This document shows positions 38,804 to 40,059 of a stretch of 40,059 nt of DNA, one piece after another. Numbering within the stretch: position 1 is the stretch's first letter; each line of letters begins with the position of its first letter. The stretch spans positions 1-40,059 of the forward strand of contig JANQLU010000049.1 of assembly GCA_028280445.1 (NCBI GenBank). The letters run 5' to 3'. The notes under the pieces are model-generated. The model was not told where the DNA came from, searched no databases, and saw only the letters and a program-made list of their open reading frames with translations. The position numbers and the translations under genes are program-made. Origin of the DNA: Pirellulaceae bacterium. GTDB lineage: Bacteria > Planctomycetota > Planctomycetia > Pirellulales > Pirellulaceae.

Positions 38804-39856
38804 ATGTCCAAGCGAAGATACTTACTAGTCTCTTTGATCGCTTTCAGCCTGTTGACGGTTGGATTGTCAGCTCAAACACACGTTCCAAGTGCTCGTTACA
38901 GTCCTTTGCAGTCGGAGTCTACTGAAAGTACTGATCCCCTGGTACGACCAGGAATTTTTGATTACGACACGCAGATGTTTGCTCCACTGGATCTGTCAGA
39001 TATTTCTGACAGAAAGGCGCCATCCGGGTTTTTCGCGCTTTACGATCGCGTCTATATGAGCATCGGGCGTCCCAACCCCATCGGAACGGCTGGTCCAACA
39101 CAGCATCCTCGAGGTACTGACTACCACTGGGGTAACCGCTATCACGCTGGATTCATTACCGATGAAGGTCGAGGGATTCAGGCAGAGTATTTGTCGGTCA
39201 CCGGTTCGTTTTTCTCGGCGGGTTTGGATCCGACCGTGCCCGATCCATTCGTCACCGAAACTTCGTTGGACGTTTTTGAACTCAATCGAATTTTCCGCGA
39301 GCGTTTGTCCAACGGTGGATTCCTCGAGCCTTACTTTGGTCTGCGATACACTTCGGTTTCTGACGAGACAATCGAAGACACCACATTTTTCGTCGGTGCA
39401 ACAGAGATTCCCAACCGATTTATTCAACGAGCAAGAAACAGCGCCATCGGTGCTCAGATTGGTGCTCGCTACGCCATGAATCGTGGTCGCTGGACCGTTC
39501 GAACTGACGGTTCGATCAACGCTTCATACAATACGCAACGATACATCGCCAGCGACATCCAACAAACACCGAACCAAACGTTCCCAACCATTTTTGAAGC
39601 AACCAACGAGGCTTCATCCTTCATGCCAGCAGTCGATTTGCAGCTCGAGTTTGCTTATCGTCTGTCGCGTGATTTCTCGATTCGCACCAGCATGCAAGTT
39701 ATGTATATTTGGGAAGGTGTCAACCGAGCCAATACATCGACGACCGCTTTGAACCCCAACTCAGTACTGGGCGTCGGTTCTATCGGTCAACTCGGTCCCG
39801 CCAGCCAAACGTTCACTTCGGCTGGATTCGGATTTGGCGTCGAATGGCGTCGATAA
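38804..39856 (+). CDS. outer-membrane beta-barrel-like protein of planctomycete type
   Basis: A 350-residue exported protein. The start is the ATG at 38804, with GGGA 9 bases before it; the earlier frame from 38708 would mask the signal peptide (MSKRRYLLVSLIAFSLLTVGLSA). From about residue 60 the sequence alternates polar and aromatic residues in strand-like blocks (GFFALYDRVYMSIGR, YFGLRYTSVSDETI, DFSIRTSMQVMYIWEGV) and ends in FGFGVEWRR, fitting a beta-barrel whose last strand is aromatic. It resembles the planctomycete BBP7/DUF1551 putative porins; that name is tentative. It is probably inserted in the outer membrane. A strong terminator follows. Confidence 0.78.
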   Translation: MSKRRYLLVSLIAFSLLTVGLSAQTHVPSARYSPLQSESTESTDPLVRPGIFDYDTQMFAPLDLSDISDRKAPSGFFALYDRVYMSIGRPNPIGTAGPTQHPRGTDYHWGNRYHAGFITDEGRGIQAEYLSVTGSFFSAGLDPTVPDPFVTETSLDVFELNRIFRERLSNGGFLEPYFGLRYTSVSDETIEDTTFFVGATEIPNRFIQRARNSAIGAQIGARYAMNRGRWTVRTDGSINASYNTQRYIASDIQQTPNQTFPTIFEATNEASSFMPAVDLQLEFAYRLSRDFSIRTSMQVMYIWEGVNRANTSTTALNPNSVLGVGSIGQLGPASQTFTSAGFGFGVEWRR

Positions 39857-39883
39857 AATTTGCCGAGTTGGTTTCCTGAAAAC

Positions 39884-39917
39884 AAAAAAACGCGTGGTTA
39901 ATGCCACGCGTTTTTTA
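39884..39917. terminator. strong terminator after the barrel gene
   Basis: AAAAAACGCGTGG and CCACGCGTTTTTT form a 13-bp perfect stem around a six-base loop, 28 bases past the stop. The symmetric A and T ends make it usable from both strands. Confidence 0.88.
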
Positions 39918-39947
39918 TTTGTGATTTATTTGCAACAGACGTGTTGT

Positions 39948-40045
39948 GTGCCACTGGCTCAGCCCAATATTGTCCGGGATTTTGGATGCTTACAGTTGTC
40001 TGGGTCTGGTTTTGGGTTGCTTTTTGTTTGGAAGCAGTTTTTCGC
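39948..40045. repeat. 98-bp repeat, right copy of the window-terminal inverted pair
   Basis: Exact reverse complement of bases 1-98. On the minus strand an ATG at 40047 opens a 49-codon frame (MRKTASKQKATQNQ...) ending with TAA at 39898-39900; the frame also stays open upstream to the window edge. Both copies would point into the window. The last codons of this frame fall in the terminator stem, so it may not be a real gene. Confidence 0.9.
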
Positions 40046-40059
40046 ATGAGGCTTCGGGA

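Overview
The window looks like chromosomal DNA from a planctomycete, most likely Pirellulaceae-like. It is about half GC. It carries many secreted proteins of planctomycete type: a WD40 protein with the HEAT-like tail common in that phylum, a PEP-CTERM exosortase substrate, planctomycete-type beta-barrel and beta-helix surface proteins, and large families of DUF2330-like proteins. GC-rich palindromic repeats with a GGGAGGGCGAGGCTCCTGCCGAGCC-type arm are scattered between genes. tyrS and lysC place it in a core chromosome rather than on a plasmid or phage. I see no tRNA, rRNA, CRISPR array, transposase or integrase.

Layout. 1-219: repeat sequence. 220-2356 (minus): a small lipoprotein and a membrane-anchored HtrA/DegP-type protease. 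2650-17100 (minus): the centrepiece, three consecutive genes 51 and 21 bp apart that together encode nine near-identical DUF2330-like modules (4 + 4 + 1) and one HEAT-like module. Each module begins just after a signal-peptidase-like Ala-x-Ala site and ends in a transmembrane segment. Adjacent modules are joined by a transmembrane segment, a short Arg/Lys loop and a new signal-peptide-like segment, so the two large proteins (1960 and 1962 residues) look like chains of fused secreted membrane proteins. Each module carries a hypervariable insert at the same place. 17259-18044 (minus): a small anchored protein of unknown function with a His/Cys cluster. 18370-20052 (plus): the WD40 protein. 20263-23355 (minus): a 1030-residue fusion of an APH-type kinase, an M23-type metallopeptidase domain and a class III aminotransferase. 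23647-25008 (plus): a secreted NHL-like propeller with a coiled-coil insertion. 25396-26847 (plus): a TPR lipoprotein. 26913-30233 (minus): a surface protein with a barrel-like region and a parallel beta-helix. 30666-31949 (minus): tyrS. 32141-35312 (plus): a carbohydrate-type ABC importer operon (permease, binding lipoprotein, permease) with 4-bp overlaps and no ATPase gene. 35410-37185 (plus): lysC, with a duplicated ACT pair. 37440-38456 (minus): a PEP-CTERM zincin-like protein. 38804-39856 (plus): an outer-membrane-barrel-like protein.

The first 98 bases of the window are the exact reverse complement of bases 39948-40045. Either the sequence was cut at two inverted copies of one repeat or gene end, or this is an assembly artefact.

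The strongest candidate for an undescribed system is the DUF2330 polyprotein locus: repeated surface modules with a constant framework and one hypervariable segment, encoded in chains that signal peptidase could cut into separate anchored proteins. Its function cannot be told from the sequence.
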